A DNA stretch of 64,000 bases from Hyunsoonleella aquatilis (lineage in GTDB: Bacteria; Bacteroidota; Bacteroidia; Flavobacteriales; Flavobacteriaceae), in assembly GCF_014270105.1 (NCBI RefSeq), contig NZ_JACNMF010000002.1, positions 725,923-789,922 of the forward strand, in the 5' to 3' direction. The notes under the pieces were generated by a model, which searched no databases, was not told the DNA's origin, and worked only from the letters and a program-made list of their open reading frames with translations. Position numbers and translations under genes: made by a program. Below are positions 27,951 to 36,413 of this stretch, piece after piece. Each line of letters opens with the position of its first letter. The first letter of the stretch is position 1.

Positions 27951-29180
27951 TTAACTGCCTTTACCACTTATCCCACAAAAATCCAGTACTACTTTATCAC
28001 TGCCAATCTCCAAAGCTCTAAACTCATCGTGTGCCACTAAAAAAACAATGACATCAGCTTCTTTTGTTGCCGTTTTATAATCGGTTAACTTGAAGACGTT
28101 ATGGGTCTCAATATTAGGCTCAACAATATAGTATGTTTCGTTATTGGCATTCTGCAATACTTTTTGGGCAATATACTTTGCCGGAGACTCTCTTAAATCA
28201 TCAATATTAGGCTTAAAAGCTAATCCCATAATTGCAATTTTAGGCTTATGACCGTGTTTCAGTTCATACTCCAGTTTTGCTGTTTGCACTTTTTCGGCGC
28301 ACCAAAAAGACTTATAATTATTTATCTCTCTTGCTTTTCCGATAATCTGAGATTCCATCGGATAGTCAGAAACAATAAAATAGGGATCAACGGCAATACA
28401 ATGTCCTCCAACGCCGCATCCCGGTTGCAGTATATTTACTCTAGGATGTTTGTTGGCCAAATCAATCAGCTCCCATACATCAATTCCCGCTTTATCGCAG
28501 ATAAGAGAAAGCTCATTGGCAAAAGCAATTTGAACATCCCTTGAAGAGTTTTCAACCAGTTTGCACATTTCTGCTGTCCTAGCATTGGTTTTGTGCAAGT
28601 TTCCTTTTATAAATTGCCGGTAAAAATTGACGGCTTTTTCGGTTGATTTAGCATCAACACCGCCAATTACCCTATCGTTATTTACCAATTCATACATTAC
28701 ATTTCCTGGCAAAACCCTTTCTGGACAATAGGCTATATGTAGCTTGTCCTCAAGTTCTGGTCTTTCAGAATAAATTAAATTCATCATTTGCTCCGTGGTG
28801 CCGATGGGAGATGTAGATTCTATGATATACAAGTCTCCTTCCTTTAAAAGAGGTAAAATAGCCTTGGTTGCCGCTTCAACAAATGACGTGTCCGGTTCAT
28901 TTTTAGCCTTGAAAGGAGTTGGCACAACTATTAAATAAGTATTGGCCTCAATTGGCTTTGTATCTGCCCGAAGGTATCCATCTCTAACCGCGTTGGCTAC
29001 GGCTATATCCAGCTCGGGTTCAACAATATGGATTTCTCCGGCATTAATGGTTTTTACAACATCGGGGTTTATGTCAACGCCATGAACATAGGTTTTATTT
29101 TGGGCTATAAGAGCTGCGGTTGGTAAACCAATGTAACCCAATCCTACCATCACTACCTCTGGTGCACTACTCATAATCAT
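27951..29180 (-). CDS. wecC: UDP-N-acetyl-D-mannosamine dehydrogenase
   Basis: A 409-residue UDP-sugar dehydrogenase that oxidises UDP-ManNAc to UDP-ManNAcA with two NAD+. The N-terminal fold has VMVGLGYIGLPTAALIA, VVPTPFK and ESTSPIGTT, the catalytic cysteine is in GCGVGGHCIAVDPYF, and the C-terminal part has IMGLAFKPNIDDLRESP. The motif details fit WecC rather than UDP-glucose dehydrogenase. Its ATG at 29180 overlaps the wecB stop (ATGA), the typical coupled pair. Confidence 0.93.
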   Translation of the reverse strand: MIMSSAPEVVMVGLGYIGLPTAALIAQNKTYVHGVDINPDVVKTINAGEIHIVEPELDIAVANAVRDGYLRADTKPIEANTYLIVVPTPFKAKNEPDTSFVEAATKAILPLLKEGDLYIIESTSPIGTTEQMMNLIYSERPELEDKLHIAYCPERVLPGNVMYELVNNDRVIGGVDAKSTEKAVNFYRQFIKGNLHKTNARTAEMCKLVENSSRDVQIAFANELSLICDKAGIDVWELIDLANKHPRVNILQPGCGVGGHCIAVDPYFIVSDYPMESQIIGKAREINNYKSFWCAEKVQTAKLEYELKHGHKPKIAIMGLAFKPNIDDLRESPAKYIAQKVLQNANNETYYIVEPNIETHNVFKLTDYKTATKEADVIVFLVAHDEFRALEIGSDKVVLDFCGISGKGS

Positions 29181-30304
29181 AAACTATCAATAAATTCAAC
29201 AATTTTTTTACAAGCTGTTCCATCACCATAAGGGTTGTGTAACAAACTCATAGCTTCATACCTCGCTTTGTCCATTAAAAGCTTATTCGTCTCTTCAACT
29301 ATTTTATTTGTATCCGTACCCACAAGTAAAACCGTTCCTGAATCCACAGCTTCCGGCCTTTCCGTAGTATCTCTCATCACTAAAACGGGTTTGCCCAAGC
29401 TTGGTGCTTCCTCTTGAACACCTCCGCTATCAGTAATTATGAGATAAGATTTGTTCATTAGCCATACAAATGCTGGATAAGAAAGCGGTTTTATAAGACT
29501 GATATTTTCAACGTTTTCCAGCACTTCATAGACTGGTTTTTGAACATTTGGGTTTAAGTGCACAGGGTAGATAATCTGGCAATCTTTATTTTCTTGCGCT
29601 ATTTGTTTTAGGGCCCGGCAGATATTAATGAAACCTTGTCCGTGGTTTTCTCGTCTGTGGCCTGTAACCAAAATCAATCTTTTAGAATTATCTGCAACGG
29701 TTTTCAAGCGCTCGATTTCAATATCTTTAAAATATTTAGAATCAACCTTTTTCGTGCTAAAGTGCAACGCATCAATTACCGTGTTTCCAGTTACTAAAAT
29801 TGTCTTCCCATCAATGTTTTCCCTTAATAAATTGTCTTTGGAGACCGTTGTCGGGGAAAAGTGAAAATCCGAAATACGTCCAGTAACACTTCTATTTATT
29901 TCTTCTGGAAAAGGAGAGAGTTTGTTGTAAGTCCTTAGACCAGCTTCCACATGACAGACCTTGGCGCCTGAATAAAAAGACGCTATACTCGCTGCCATAG
30001 TTGTTGTTGTGTCACCGTGAACATAAACATAATCTGGTCTAAAATCCTCTAACACAGGTTTTAAGTTTGTTATAATATCGGCTGTTAGTCTATACAGATT
30101 TTGGTTGGGTTTCATTAAGTTTAGGTCGTAATCAGGAGTAATCTCAAAAAAACTAAGAACCTGATCCAACATTTCCCTATGCTGTGCAGTAATACATACC
30201 TTTGTTAAAAACGTGCCCTTATGTTTCATGAACTCCTTGACTAAAGGAGCCATTTTTATTGCCTCGGGTCGCGTACCAAAAACGATTAAATTTTTCTTGA
30301 TCAT
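29177..30304 (-). CDS. wecB: UDP-N-acetylglucosamine 2-epimerase (non-hydrolysing)
   Basis: A 375-residue enzyme making UDP-ManNAc from UDP-GlcNAc for the wecC product. Visible motifs are FGTRPEAIKMAPL, VCITAQHREMLDQVL, VYVHGDTTTT, HVEAGLRT, LVTGHRRENHG and TDSGGVQEEAPSLGKPVL. It is full length. Its ATG overlaps the stop of rfbD by four bases, and its own stop overlaps wecC, so rfbD-wecB-wecC are translationally coupled. Confidence 0.95.
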   Translation of the reverse strand: MIKKNLIVFGTRPEAIKMAPLVKEFMKHKGTFLTKVCITAQHREMLDQVLSFFEITPDYDLNLMKPNQNLYRLTADIITNLKPVLEDFRPDYVYVHGDTTTTMAASIASFYSGAKVCHVEAGLRTYNKLSPFPEEINRSVTGRISDFHFSPTTVSKDNLLRENIDGKTILVTGNTVIDALHFSTKKVDSKYFKDIEIERLKTVADNSKRLILVTGHRRENHGQGFINICRALKQIAQENKDCQIIYPVHLNPNVQKPVYEVLENVENISLIKPLSYPAFVWLMNKSYLIITDSGGVQEEAPSLGKPVLVMRDTTERPEAVDSGTVLLVGTDTNKIVEETNKLLMDKARYEAMSLLHNPYGDGTACKKIVEFIDSL

Positions 30305-31095
30305 TCTGAGTTTTTTGCCAAGATGCTATATTTTGGCCGTTTAGCAAAAGTAACATAATTGTCTGCCTTTGCAAGTTTAATTTCCCCCAACAATCCGTTT
30401 TCAATTAATATTTTTTTTGCGAAATCGTACCAGGTCATTTCTTCCTCATCCGAAAAATGATAAAGACCATAAGCTCTGCTTTTCTCCTCTATCAAATTAT
30501 AAACAAATTTAGAAAGGCTGACCGTATCCGTTGGACAACCTTTCTGAGAGGTGATAATCGAAAGTGACTCTTCAGTTTTTGCCTTTTCAACGATGGTTTT
30601 ATAAAAATTCTTACCGTATTTTTTACTGTAGAGCCAAGATGTTCTTATGATAAAAAAAGCATCGATCGTTTGGGCGATATATTGTTCTCCCAACAACTTA
30701 GATTTACCGTATTCGTTAATGGGGTTGGTTTTGTCGTGAATCGTATAAGGTTGATTTTTTTTGCCGTCAAAAACGTAATCCGTCGATATGTGTATCAAAA
30801 CAACATTGTTCTCCCTGCAAGCTACTGCCAAATATTTTACGGCCTCACCATTAACCAAATAAGCTGGTTCTGGTGTTTTTTCAGCTTGTTCTACATTTGT
30901 GTAAGCAGCACAATTGACGCAATAATCAAACTGTTTTTCTCCAAAAAAATCTGCTACTGCCTGCTTGTTAGTAATATCCAATTCAGCCTTGGCAACAAAT
31001 GTAAACGCAATATTATCCTTATTGTTTGCAAACAGCTCTTCAAAGGTTTTACCCATTTGCCCGTTCGCCCCAGTTACCAAAACTTTAATACTCAT
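30301..31095 (-). CDS. rfbD: dTDP-4-dehydrorhamnose reductase, short at the C-terminus
   Basis: A 264-residue SDR protein performing the last step of dTDP-L-rhamnose synthesis. It has VTGANGQMG at the N-terminus, STDYVFDG, and the catalytic YGKSK. The usual length is 285-300 residues; here the chain ends right after AKRPKYSILAKNSE, where homologues continue with an NTEK-like helix of about 25 residues. The stop overlaps wecB (ATGA). Neither other frame restores the missing tail, so the end was replaced by the junction with wecB. Whether the enzyme is active is unknown. Confidence 0.9.
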   Translation of the reverse strand: MSIKVLVTGANGQMGKTFEELFANNKDNIAFTFVAKAELDITNKQAVADFFGEKQFDYCVNCAAYTNVEQAEKTPEPAYLVNGEAVKYLAVACRENNVVLIHISTDYVFDGKKNQPYTIHDKTNPINEYGKSKLLGEQYIAQTIDAFFIIRTSWLYSKKYGKNFYKTIVEKAKTEESLSIITSQKGCPTDTVSLSKFVYNLIEEKSRAYGLYHFSDEEEMTWYDFAKKILIENGLLGEIKLAKADNYVTFAKRPKYSILAKNSE

Positions 31096-31636
31096 TGATC
31101 AGTGATTGAAAGGTGGGCAATATGATGTCCTTTTCAGAAAGCAACAGTTTATCCATTGAATATTGCCAATCAATGCTTAATGTTGGGTCATTGTATATTA
31201 TACCGCCTTCAGAATCTTTGTTATAGTAATTGTCACACTTATAGGAAAAAATCGTGTTGTCCTCTAAGGTTAAAAAACCGTGCGCAAATCCTCTGGGGAC
31301 ATAGAGTTGTTTGTTTTCAATAGCATCCAAAATAATTTTGAAATGTTGCCCAAATGTTGGAGAGCCTTTTCTTATATCAACACACACATCTAATACCTTT
31401 CCTTTAATCACGCGTACCAGTTTTGCCTGAGCATATTTGCCCCTTTGGAAGTGCAGTCCCCTTAAAGTCCCCTTAGAAGAAATGGACTGGTTATCCTGTA
31501 CAAAATTGACCAAAACACCCGTTTTTTGTTTGAAAGACCTATCATTATAAGACTCAAAAAAAAACCCTCTACTATCTTTAAAAACTCGAGGCACAATTAC
31601 AAAACATCCCTCCAAACCCGTTGCTTCTACAGTCAT
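31085..31636 (-). CDS. rfbC: dTDP-4-dehydrorhamnose 3,5-epimerase
   Basis: A 183-residue cupin-fold epimerase, third enzyme of dTDP-L-rhamnose synthesis. Motifs are FFFESYNDRSF, FVQDNQSISSKGTLRGLHFQ with the catalytic His, VIKGKVLDVCVDIRKGSPTFG and VPRGFAHGFLTLED. It is full length. It begins four bases after the rfbA stop and its last 11 bases overlap rfbD. Confidence 0.95.
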   Translation of the reverse strand: MTVEATGLEGCFVIVPRVFKDSRGFFFESYNDRSFKQKTGVLVNFVQDNQSISSKGTLRGLHFQRGKYAQAKLVRVIKGKVLDVCVDIRKGSPTFGQHFKIILDAIENKQLYVPRGFAHGFLTLEDNTIFSYKCDNYYNKDSEGGIIYNDPTLSIDWQYSMDKLLLSEKDIILPTFQSLINEY

Positions 31637-31639
31637 AAC

Positions 31640-32497
31640 TTATACCAATTGTTGTAAATATTGACCATAACCACTTTTTAGCAGAGGCTTAGCGAGTTCC
31701 ATCAGTTGTTGCATATCAATATATCCCATTTTGAATGCTACCTCTTCAATACATCCAATTTTCAGGCCCTGTCGTTCTTCAATAACTTCCACAAATTGGG
31801 AGGCTTGCATTAACGAACTAAACGTACCCGTATCCAACCACGCTATGCCCTTATCCAATACCTCAACATTTAAGAGCCCTTTATTGAGGTAAGCTCGGTT
31901 AACATCCGTAATTTCCAATTCACCCCTTGCGCTTGGCTTCAAATTTTTGGCAATGTTCACGACAGTATTATCATAAAAGTAAATACCGGGAACCGCAAAG
32001 TTCGATTTTGGGCTTTGAGGCTTTTCTTCGATTGAAGTGACGATATTATTTGAATCAAAATCAACAACCCCATAACGTTGTGGATCCTGAACATGGTATG
32101 CGAAAATGGTTCCTCCAACAGGATTGTTAGCTTCTTTTAATATTTTGGCCAGTCCAGAACCGTAAAAAATATTATCCCCCAAAATAAGGGCTACTTTATT
32201 ATCTCCAATAAATGACTCGCCGATGACAAAGGCCTCCGCGAGACCTTTTGGCTCCTTTTGACTGGCATAGCTGAAATTGCAACCATATAGTTTGCCGTCT
32301 CCCAAAAGTTTCTTGAAAAGAGGAACATCACTCGGTGTAGCAATAATCAAAACGTCACGAATACCAGCAGACATAAGCGTTGAGAGAGGATAATATATCA
32401 TTGGCTTGTCGTACACTGGCATTAATTGTTTACTTACCACCTTAGTGAGCGGATATAAACGCGTGCCTGAGCCTCCTGCCAAAATTATCCCTTTCAT
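31640..32497 (-). CDS. rfbA: Glucose-1-phosphate thymidylyltransferase
   Basis: A 285-residue nucleotidyltransferase making dTDP-glucose from glucose-1-phosphate and dTTP. The N-terminus has [23 protein letters not shown], the pyrophosphorylase signature, with LGDNIFYG and EEKPQSPKS further on. It is second in the rfb group. The 88-bp gap to rfbB contains a long-range inverted repeat. Confidence 0.96.
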   Translation of the reverse strand: MKGIILAGGSGTRLYPLTKVVSKQLMPVYDKPMIYYPLSTLMSAGIRDVLIIATPSDVPLFKKLLGDGKLYGCNFSYASQKEPKGLAEAFVIGESFIGDNKVALILGDNIFYGSGLAKILKEANNPVGGTIFAYHVQDPQRYGVVDFDSNNIVTSIEEKPQSPKSNFAVPGIYFYDNTVVNIAKNLKPSARGELEITDVNRAYLNKGLLNVEVLDKGIAWLDTGTFSSLMQASQFVEVIEERQGLKIGCIEEVAFKMGYIDMQQLMELAKPLLKSGYGQYLQQLV

Positions 32498-32532
32498 CTA
32501 TTAATATTTAATGTTATTCATTAGTCAGATAT

Positions 32533-32580
32533 AATGTCCAAGTTAACAAATTGGTCGGTGTTCATTTTTTTTTGGACATT
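32533..32580. repeat. Inverted repeat between rfbB and rfbA
   Basis: AATGTCCAA at 32533-32541 and TTGGACATT at 32572-32580 are a perfect 9-bp inverted repeat with a 30-base loop. In the leftward transcript it could form a stem between rfbB and rfbA. No T-run follows, so a terminator is unlikely; processing or partial attenuation is possible. Confidence 0.4.
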
Positions 32581-32585
32581 TCATA

Positions 32586-33638
32586 TCAATTATATTGCTT
32601 TTCGTAATAGGTTAAATATGACTTATTGATCACATTTTGCAACCATTGGGGGTTATCCAAATACCAATCAATAGTTGCATCGAGACCCTCTTCAAAGTTA
32701 ACCGAGGGCTTCCACCCAAGTTCCTTCTTGATTTTTGAGGCATTGATGGCATATCTCAAATCATGTCCTGGGCGATCTTTAACGTAAGTTATCAATTGTT
32801 CGGATTCTCCTTTGGCTCTGCCTAATTTAGTATCCATCTTTTGGCACAACAATTTCACCAAATCAATGTTTTTCCATTCGTTCCAACCACCAATATTGTA
32901 TGTTTCGCCTGCAGTGCCTTTGTGCAGTACTATATCGATCGCCTTGGCATGGTCTTTTACAAATAGCCAATCTCTAGTATAATTTCCATCTCCATACACT
33001 GGCAAGGACCTTTTATTGATGATGTTATTAATGAACAAAGGAATCAACTTTTCTGGGAATTGATTTGGTCCGTAATTGTTGGAGCAGTTACTAATGATGT
33101 AGGGAATGCCGTAAGTTTCCCCATAGGCTCTTACAAAATGATCCGAACTGGCTTTTGAGGCTGAATAAGGTGAATTAGGTTGATATGGCGTTGATTCTTC
33201 AAAGAGCCCAGTTTCCCCAAGTGTTCCATAAACCTCATCAGTACTAATGTGGTAAAAGATTTTATCTTTGATATCTTTCTTGCTTTCCGCTTTAAAAGCG
33301 TTCAATAGATTAATGGTCCCTAGGATATTGGTTTTAGCAAATGCTAATGGGTCATTTATGGACCTATCCACATGGGATTCAGCAGCCAAATGAATTATGG
33401 TATCAAATGCATGAGTTGCAAATAGATCATCAACAAAACTCTTATTGATGATATCGCCTTTTACAAAAGTATAATTAGGTCGCCCCTCAACATCCATCAA
33501 GTTTTCTAAATTTCCTGCATAAGTAAGGGCGTCCAGATTAAAAATGTGATAATTAGGATATGAATCCGTAAATAACCTAACAACATGCGAGCCTATAAAA
33601 CCGGCCCCTCCAGTTATTAAAATATCCTTACGCTTCAT
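32586..33638 (-). CDS. rfbB: dTDP-glucose 4,6-dehydratase
   Basis: A 350-residue extended SDR enzyme turning dTDP-glucose into dTDP-4-keto-6-deoxyglucose. It has ILITGGAGFIGSHVVRLF, LAAESHVDRS, STDEVYGTLG, the catalytic YSASKASSD, and NNYGPNQFPEKLIPL. ATG at 33638 is chosen over a TTG four codons upstream. It overlaps the Wzz-like gene by 11 bases, so the rfb genes are co-transcribed with it. Confidence 0.96.
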   Translation of the reverse strand: MKRKDILITGGAGFIGSHVVRLFTDSYPNYHIFNLDALTYAGNLENLMDVEGRPNYTFVKGDIINKSFVDDLFATHAFDTIIHLAAESHVDRSINDPLAFAKTNILGTINLLNAFKAESKKDIKDKIFYHISTDEVYGTLGETGLFEESTPYQPNSPYSASKASSDHFVRAYGETYGIPYIISNCSNNYGPNQFPEKLIPLFINNIINKRSLPVYGDGNYTRDWLFVKDHAKAIDIVLHKGTAGETYNIGGWNEWKNIDLVKLLCQKMDTKLGRAKGESEQLITYVKDRPGHDLRYAINASKIKKELGWKPSVNFEEGLDATIDWYLDNPQWLQNVINKSYLTYYEKQYN

Positions 33639-34689
33639 AATTCTTAACAAAAAGAATTATTTTCTTGGTAGTGTAAACAAACACTAGAAATAAAAATGCC
33701 AAAATCGGAAAAATAATAGAGTATTTGGCCCATAAACTTGTGTACAAAGAACCAACATCCTGAAAGCTAGAAATAGTATCGAAAAACTCATCTTCCTCAA
33801 TCTTTTGGGAATCTAACCTAGTTAAAGCCTGTCTTAACTCTAATTCTTTGTCCAACAATTCGTATTCCTTAGTTTTCACTCGCTCTTGCACTAAGGACAT
33901 CCCATCTTTTAAAGTTATTGTTCCTTTACCAGCAGCATTCGATTCATTCTTCAATACCTCAATATAAACTTCTTTCAAAGAGTCAACCTCTTTTAAGGAA
34001 TTAATCACCCGCTCTCTATCAATGGAAATCAAAGAATCTCGGATTTGCCTTTTCTTTTTAGAATAAGTATTCTCAAAAGTTTTATTTAACCCTCCCTCAA
34101 GCGACCTAAATATATCCTTTTTAAAGGACTTAACCGTAATTTGGTATATTGAGCCAGAATATATGCTTCTGTTCTCAATAAACTCGTCAAAATAAATGCT
34201 CTGTGCTCTTACACTATCCACCTGCTTTATAAATTCTTCATACTCCAATATTCTATCGTTTTCGGTTTCCGGCCCGGGAGTGATATCAAACTCAAGAATT
34301 TGCTTTGCTGCAATATTATCAATCCCGAAAATACCACTTAATTGATCATAATCCTTGTCGCTGATTAAAGCATTATAATAATTAACATTGGTTATCAATT
34401 GAAACTTGGAATCAAAATATGGTCTTACGAGCATGTCCGAGGTATAAACAGGTGCTCTAGTTTTCTCCAAGGCATACCCAATGACAGCGGCAATGAGCAT
34501 AGAAATTCCTATAATTTTAAAATTCGCTATAATTGCTTTTAAAGCAAAAATGAACAACTCAAAAATCCAATATAAAACAGACTTAAAAGACTTAAAAAGT
34601 CTGTCAAAAGCATCACCAATTAGCTTAAATAATTTAATCAAATCCACTTCTTCGCTTTGTTGCGGCTGTTGAGGTAATTCCTTATTCAT
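33628..34689 (-). CDS. Wzz-like chain-length determinant protein
   Basis: A 353-residue inner-membrane protein with two transmembrane helices (about residues 55-75 and 328-346) and a long periplasmic coiled-coil region between them, the layout of Wzz/PCP-1 proteins. There is no tyrosine kinase domain and no Wza-type exporter nearby, so it is closer to O-antigen than to capsule co-polymerases. It should set polymer length by interacting with the polymerase. It is the first gene of the leftward polysaccharide locus, 11 bases after the DUF6909-like gene. Confidence 0.82.
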   Translation of the reverse strand: MNKELPQQPQQSEEVDLIKLFKLIGDAFDRLFKSFKSVLYWIFELFIFALKAIIANFKIIGISMLIAAVIGYALEKTRAPVYTSDMLVRPYFDSKFQLITNVNYYNALISDKDYDQLSGIFGIDNIAAKQILEFDITPGPETENDRILEYEEFIKQVDSVRAQSIYFDEFIENRSIYSGSIYQITVKSFKKDIFRSLEGGLNKTFENTYSKKKRQIRDSLISIDRERVINSLKEVDSLKEVYIEVLKNESNAAGKGTITLKDGMSLVQERVKTKEYELLDKELELRQALTRLDSQKIEEDEFFDTISSFQDVGSLYTSLWAKYSIIFPILAFLFLVFVYTTKKIILFVKNYEA

Positions 34690-34699
34690 TCTACTTTTT

Positions 34700-36388
34700 T
34701 TAGTTTAATATTTGTTCTAGTATAGTTCTTGTTATCAAATAGGTTGGTTTTACACCAGAGGTGCCTAAACCTCCAGAGGCTAATGTGCTTCCCGTTTTTA
34801 GTGGATTATCACTGGCGTAATAGGCGTATCTTACTTTTACCCCCGGTTTAATGTTTTTTCTCACTTTTGAAGCGGCCTGAATAGCTTTTTGATAATGCGC
34901 CCCCTCCATTTCCAAGCCAATTACGCTCCATGTGGATTTGTGAAAGAATTTCAAAATATCCTTGTTTTGCAACGATGTGCCCAGAACTGTGATCATTGAA
35001 CCCTCGCAAACATTAATTCCTTTACCCTTCAGATCTTTCTTTTTCAATTCGTTCTCAAAAGGATAATTGTCCGCAGTGCCTTCAAAAATGTGGGCTGATG
35101 GAATCATAATGTCTCCTTTATTGCCATCTAAAATTCCCGCCTTTCCCATAATGGAAATAGACTCAACGTCCAAGTGCTCATTCCCTCCGTTTAATTTAAG
35201 CGGTTTCAATAACTCATCCATAGTTTCATAGGCCTGCTCGCCAAATGCATAATCCATGACCAATATAATGGGTTTTTTTGAATTGACTAACCTGCTGTTT
35301 ACTGTAATGTCAAGTTTTGATTCATCTATTTTAGCAGTGTCAAATATTTGAACATCAATATTTGCCCCAGATGTATCCTTAATATAAAGCATCCCTTCTT
35401 GTAACGCCTCCTGGTGTACTTTATTTCTTAGGGCAATACTTTCTTTGTTACTCAACACTTTGTAGAGGTCAAAAGCATCTTCCGAATCCACTGCACCCTT
35501 AAGCGCACATGTTGCAAAAAGCGTATTCATCACACTATGCATGTTAGCGCTTATAATATGTATGGGGCGATGTAGCAACTCATGCTTGTGGAGTATGTTC
35601 TTGATATTAGTGGCCCATACTTCCCCATGGATATGGTGGCCCAAACGTTCCCTTAGTACCGGGCTGAAAGTGATAGCTCGTTTATTGCTTGAGATTTGTT
35701 CATCAATAGATAATTTGCCTAGCCAATAAATAATATTCAAAAAACGCTCGGGTTGACCGGGGATGGCAAATTCTTCATAAATTGAAGTCACCTCGTTAAA
35801 CGTCCTTCCCAAAATGTTACTAGTGTGGGTAATGGCAACTTCGCGTTCCTTTTGTGTCAATTTTTTTGTGGATTTTACCGCCCTCTCCAATTTCACCCAG
35901 TCACTGGTCGTTGAGCCAATATCGTCCACCAAAACACGGTTACTGATTTTAAGCGATTCAATAAAGAGAAAGGTCAAATGGGTAAGTATATCGTAAATCT
36001 CGGAGCGGCCCCGGGTAATCTCAATATTCATCTGTTCATCGTCAATACGGTAACAGTTTCTTCGTCGCTTCTTAGGTACGATCGGTTTAAAAAGCGATTC
36101 GGAATAGCCCTCATCACTCGTTAAATTGATAATGGAACACTCTTCAATACCCTGAGGCAACCTATCGATAACATAAAGCAACCCGTCAAGTTCCGCTTTT
36201 TCCTCGGCTATAGCTCCGTAAATTTCCGGTCGCAACAATAATAATGATTGCCTTAGGGTATCTCCCGAAACGCCCATTGGTTTATAAAAGCCACGATTGA
36301 AGAGATGGCGCATGGTAATGTACATCCTTTCAATGGCGTTAGAACTTTCCTGGGCACGGGTTCTTTTATGACGCTTAATAGGTTTCAT
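34700..36388 (-). CDS. DUF6909-like uncharacterised protein
   Basis: A 562-residue soluble protein without signal peptide. I believe it belongs to DUF6909, a Bacteroidota family, but the name is from memory. The C-terminal half has features of a nucleotide or phosphosugar isomerase-like fold, including ILVMDYAFGEQAYETMDELL, a glycine-rich IMGKAGILDGNKGDIMIPSA, then VIGLEMEGAHYQKAI as in nucleosidase/phosphorylase proteins. ATG at 36388 is preferred to an upstream TTG that would overlap the GH3-family gene. It forms a leftward group with that gene and the M23 peptidase gene. Confidence 0.6.
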   Translation of the reverse strand: MKPIKRHKRTRAQESSNAIERMYITMRHLFNRGFYKPMGVSGDTLRQSLLLLRPEIYGAIAEEKAELDGLLYVIDRLPQGIEECSIINLTSDEGYSESLFKPIVPKKRRRNCYRIDDEQMNIEITRGRSEIYDILTHLTFLFIESLKISNRVLVDDIGSTTSDWVKLERAVKSTKKLTQKEREVAITHTSNILGRTFNEVTSIYEEFAIPGQPERFLNIIYWLGKLSIDEQISSNKRAITFSPVLRERLGHHIHGEVWATNIKNILHKHELLHRPIHIISANMHSVMNTLFATCALKGAVDSEDAFDLYKVLSNKESIALRNKVHQEALQEGMLYIKDTSGANIDVQIFDTAKIDESKLDITVNSRLVNSKKPIILVMDYAFGEQAYETMDELLKPLKLNGGNEHLDVESISIMGKAGILDGNKGDIMIPSAHIFEGTADNYPFENELKKKDLKGKGINVCEGSMITVLGTSLQNKDILKFFHKSTWSVIGLEMEGAHYQKAIQAASKVRKNIKPGVKVRYAYYASDNPLKTGSTLASGGLGTSGVKPTYLITRTILEQILN

Positions 36389-36413
36389 GGTGCTAGCGGA
36401 TGCAAATGTAATA

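Noticed and set aside
30219..30404. Frameshift that would explain the short rfbD
   Set aside because: I read the other two frames over the junction; neither gives a sequence like the usual reductase end, so a simple frameshift does not fit.
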